This document shows positions 7,756 through 10,000 of a stretch of DNA of 10,000 bases, one piece after another (position 1 is the first letter of the stretch; each line of letters begins with the position of its first letter). The stretch lies in the NCBI RefSeq assembly GCF_042767895.1, contig NC_091560.1, positions 37,591,239 to 37,601,238 on the forward strand, written 5' to 3'. Below the pieces are notes generated by a model. It searched no databases, was not told where the DNA came from, and saw only the letters and a program-made list of their open reading frames with translations. This stretch comes from Penaeus vannamei. Its lineage: Eukaryota > Arthropoda > Malacostraca > Decapoda > Penaeidae. A program made the position numbers and the translations under genes.

Positions 7756-9693
7756 CTGGAATTAATCAAATAATTGTTCAATTACGTATACCATGTTGCA
7801 CAAAATTGCCAATATAATAATTTTTACATTTATTTCCATGTTTTAATCTCAAATTGGAATAGAAAATTACAAACAATGAACATGGAAAAACAAGTGATAC
7901 ATATAATACATTATTGATTGAGTCACACTATGTCAATATAGCAAGAGCTGGTACAACAGAAGAATAACTTAGACATTAAAACTTCCTTGTAAATCACTAA
8001 CATGAGACAAATAACAAACACTTAAAACAACATAAATATTTCTATTACAAATGAGTTTTCAAAATGCATCATCTACAGAAAACAACACACTCTGACTAAT
8101 CTACTTGTACAATTATTGTTTTCTTAAGAATATTTTTTTTTGGCTAACTTGTATCATAAAATTGTAGCTAATTAATTAATTAAATCATCTATCTATTATT
8201 ACCTTCTGAAAGTGATTCCTGAAGATCAAAGTTACTTAGATGTATGCTATCTAAATATGTATTCTTACGATGAAAGAAAACCGTCTCCCAGGTGTTGTGC
8301 CGCACCATCCACAGTGCAAGCCCACATTCTTCGTTAAAGAGGCTTAACACATTACCTTTTCCTTCTCTAACACTAGTATTTACTTCGAAAGCCTGGGAAA
8401 ATAGAGATATAAAAATTTATAATAAAAAAATATCTCTCAATTCAGGAATAAGCACACAACTAAACTGCATGTATATAATTTTCACTGTTAAAAAAAAAAA
8501 AATTAAAACTGTTTCATGATGTATCCAGTACAATTACTTGTGATATATAATGATCAATTTAGACAAGAAAATTAATCATTCAGAGTTGAAATATCTATAT
8601 CAAATTAACAATATTAACTATACAATTTATGATCAAGGGAAAGTTATATCCAAGTGAAATATAATGACAATATTGCTTAAGTTTTTAAGCGACTGCAATT
8701 TCCCAATGGAATCCAGCAACCAAACTTCATCCAAAAGCTTTGTAAACTCATTCTCTTTTGGACATGTTTCTATCTACAATGTGTTTCACATGACTTTAAA
8801 GTATGGGGATGATGACATGACACTTCTTCATGAATAAAATCATTAATGCATTTAGGCAACTGCCATAGAATTACTGAGCTCAATTTCTCCACCTGGAGAA
8901 GGGAAAATCATACTTAAATCAAACCCTGTTTTCAGAGCAACACTTACTTTATACCCTTGTTTTTCCGTCAAACCCTGGGGAAGGCCAAGACTAGGGAAAT
9001 CCTCCGCAGTATCTCTAATGATTCCACCAGCATTACTTGCACTATCATCAGCAGTGACATCATCACTTGGCCCAGATAGTGTCCAGGTACTCCCTTGGGC
9101 TAGAAATACATTGCATATCAAATTACATACACACAAGTACATAACTGTTAATGGATAAGATTGGGTGAGAAGTGTGTAACTGAAAATGGGGAAACATAAA
9201 TTAGTAAAGCCAAAATGGGAAAGAAGGCTCAATGGTAAGAACATTACACACCACACCCATGTATCTCAATAAGGACAAAACATGTATATGTAGGGTACAT
9301 TAAAAAAGTAAGTAAGAAAAAAAAGAAGAAGAAAAAAAAAAAAAAAAAATGAAAACAGTCTAAATGGTAAAACTTATAATCCATCAAAAACTGAAAAAGA
9401 CAAATTCCCTTTCTTTTCTAATATATTAATTCTTATATCAGATGAAGCTATTCATCATTTAATTGAATGCAAATACAGGACATGATACAAAACAACTTAC
9501 TTGTTGGTCTTTTGCCCTTCCAGACTTGTGTTGCAAACCAGGTGCAATAGTAATTATCTTCAGATGGTTCACACTGCTCTGCATCAAACTGTAGTGGATC
9601 ATTTTCGCTCAAGAAATCCCTGAGATTTTTTTTATTGGACATACGCTTGCCAAAGTAATAAAATCTGGATCGTACGAAGATGACCCTTTGTTC
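7670..9693 (-). CDS. Unrecognised protein with two tandem small-domain repeats (C-terminal part, four exons)
   Basis: Joined minus-strand exons 9693-9501, 9099-8948, 8392-8203 and 7755-7670 give 206 residues in one frame ending at TGA (7672-7670). I do not recognise the gene. Two diverged copies of one module are visible. Copy 1 (residues about 1-64) has RVIFVRSRFYYFGKR, LSENDPL and CTWFATQVWKGKRP. Copy 2 (about 116-206) has GKGNVLSLF, ETVFFHRKNTYL, LSEGTPL and CRWIAQKA. Both share V-F-x-R, LSExxPL and C-x-W-x-A in the same order and spacing. Residues 66-112 form a Ser/Asp-rich linker, probably disordered. The pattern of a G-x-V strand, then VFFHR, then a polar turn and an A-x-x-V strand recalls cold-shock or S1-like OB folds, suggesting nucleic-acid binding; this is inference. 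No signal peptide or membrane segment is seen. The N terminus, including the first half of copy 1, is right of the window. Confidence 0.72.
7756..8202 (-). other. Last intron of the minus-strand gene, 447 bases
   Basis: GTAATA...CAG borders. It is AT-rich and includes an (ATTA)-like run near 8169-8183. No gene seen inside. Confidence 0.65.
8203..8392 (-). CDS. Exon c of the minus-strand repeat protein (most of repeat copy 2)
   Basis: The acceptor is ctattttccCAG (AG at 8394-8393 on -). The donor is GAAG|GTAATA at 8203/8202. It is phase 0 in and phase 1 out, 190 bases. It encodes AFEVNTSVREGKGNVLSLF, CGLALWMVRHNTWETVFFHR and DLQESLSE. The frame would hit TAG at 8191-8189 if unspliced. The donor is preferred because it restores the LSExxPL motif seen in copy 1. 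Confidence 0.78.
8393..8947 (-). other. Intron of the minus-strand gene, 555 bases
   Basis: GTAAGT...CAG borders. It contains a run of 13 A (about 8489-8501, + strand). Apart from the alternative read-through tail noted for exon b, no coding signal is seen. Confidence 0.65.
8948..9099 (-). CDS. Exon b of the minus-strand repeat protein (linker)
   Basis: The acceptor is atgtatttctAG (9101-9100 on -) and the donor is AAA|GTAAGT at 8948/8947; it is phase 1 in and phase 0 out. It encodes QGSTWTLSGPSDD, a Ser/Asp-rich stretch, and GLPQGLTEKQGYK. If the donor is skipped, the frame stays open to a TAA near 8852, giving a different C terminus ending SNSMAVA, which could be a retained-intron isoform. 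Confidence 0.72.
9100..9500 (-). other. Intron of the minus-strand gene, 401 bases
   Basis: GTAAGT...TAG borders. It contains an A-rich tract with (GAA)n and 18 consecutive A (9332-9349, + strand). Nothing else is seen. Confidence 0.7.
9332..9349 (+). repeat. (A)18 homopolymer, with GAA units just before it
   Basis: Eighteen A follow AAGAAGAAG. It lies in an intron of the minus-strand gene, where it reads as a poly(T)/CTT tract. Confidence 0.9.
9501..9693 (-). CDS. Exon a of the minus-strand repeat protein (second half of repeat copy 1)
   Basis: The acceptor is gaacatttccAG (9695-9694 on -) and the donor is A|GTAAGT at 9501/9500; it is phase 0 in and phase 1 out, 193 bases. It encodes EQRVIFVRSRFYYFGKR, DFLSENDPLQFDAEQ and YYCTWFATQVWKGKRP. 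The ATG at 9642 is internal; the frame is open to the acceptor and residues before it match the repeat, so it is not taken as the start. Confidence 0.8.
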
Positions 9694-9770
9694 CTGGAAA
9701 TGTTCAGGGCATCATATTTAGTAATACATCTTAGGAATAGTCTACAGTATAATTAGCTTTTAAGTCACTG

Positions 9771-9942
9771 GATGAAAAGAAAAAAATATAGGTAAAAAAA
9801 AAAAGGAAAAAGGAAAAAAAAAAGGGAGAAAGGGGAAGAAAGTGAAGCATGGGAAAAAAAGGTGAAAAAAACAATAAGATGAAAAGAGATGAAAAAAACT
9901 AAAGAACAAACAAGAAAAAAAGTAAATATAAGAAACTTTTTG

Positions 9943-9972
<30 letters not shown>
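9771..9972 (+). repeat. About 200-base purine-rich tract ending in (A)30
   Basis: The + strand here is almost entirely A and G, finishing in about 30 consecutive A (9943-9972). It fills most of the proposed 304-base intron upstream of exon a of the minus-strand gene, where it reads as pyrimidine. Confidence 0.88.
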
Positions 9973-9974
<2 letters not shown>

Positions 9975-9997
9975 AGCTTAAGAAATCTAGGCCTCAC

Positions 9998-10000
9998 CTC
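9998..10000 (-). CDS. Possible last three bases of the preceding exon of the minus-strand gene
   Basis: On - the window begins GAG|GTGAGG, a good donor. Taking GT at 9997-9996 as the donor gives a 304-base intron to the exon a acceptor. Phase 0 would suit, but with three bases it cannot be tested here. Confidence 0.35.

Noticed and set aside
8189..8202. TAG at 8191-8189 as the true stop of the minus-strand gene
   Set aside because: The GAAG|GTAATA donor just before it leads in phase to an exon that completes the second repeat copy, with a poly(A) signal following.
8292..8519. 75-residue + frame opposite minus-strand exon c
   Set aside because: It is a shadow of the minus-strand exon. Its C-terminal part is from a poly(A) intron tract.
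8852..9256. Single 134-residue minus-strand reading frame as one gene
   Set aside because: Its N-terminal third is intron sequence to the right of the acceptor at 9101-9100. Only 9099-8948 fits the spliced model and carries coding-like sequence.
9640..9672. YYFGKRM as an amidated neuropeptide with a dibasic cleavage site
   Set aside because: It sits inside repeat copy 1, lacks repeated Gly-Lys-Arg units, and nothing shows a precursor-like layout.
9943..9972. (A)30 as the poly(A) tail of a processed pseudogene or SINE on the + strand
   Set aside because: The preceding 170 bases are purine-rich simple sequence with no gene or SINE body, and no target-site duplication is evident.

Overview
This is an animal (intron-bearing, AT-rich) genomic window, most likely from an arthropod and quite possibly a decapod crustacean. 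The grounds are a contactin-type gene with many small exons and GT-AG introns, abundant microsatellites and homopolymers, and a decayed jockey-like non-LTR retrotransposon of a style common in shrimp-like genomes. The species assignment is inference. No prokaryotic features, rRNA, tRNA or CRISPR were seen.

Left third (1-4300, + strand): the 3' half of a contactin (Cont) gene. Nine exons between 43 and 3641 splice into one continuous reading frame of about 453 residues. It encodes four fibronectin type III (FN3) domains followed by a C-terminal signal of GPI-anchor type, ending at a TGA at 3639-3641. The immunoglobulin part of the protein must lie to the left of the window. A 3' UTR follows, with a candidate poly(A) signal at 4276.

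Middle (about 4300-7450): AT-rich sequence with no gene, then a + strand, 5'-truncated, frameshifted jockey-clade retrotransposon. It has recognisable reverse transcriptase blocks (including PQGS and YVDD) and an RNase H-like C-terminal remnant, and it ends in a short heptamer tandem repeat.

Right third (7600-10000, - strand): the 3' end of a second, convergent gene. Four exons (9693-9501, 9099-8948, 8392-8203, 7755-7670) join in frame to give a 206-residue C-terminal fragment. I do not recognise the gene. The protein contains two diverged copies of one domain, the first cut by the window's exon set. The pattern (V-F-x-R ... LSExxPL ... C-x-W-x-A) suggests a small beta-barrel, perhaps cold-shock or S1-like. 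The last two exons are too short or lack a start codon, so they appear only when splice sites and internal repeat homology are followed. This repeat protein is the most interesting item in the window.

The two genes run tail to tail, with the dead retrotransposon between them. Nothing in the sequence indicates that they work in one pathway.
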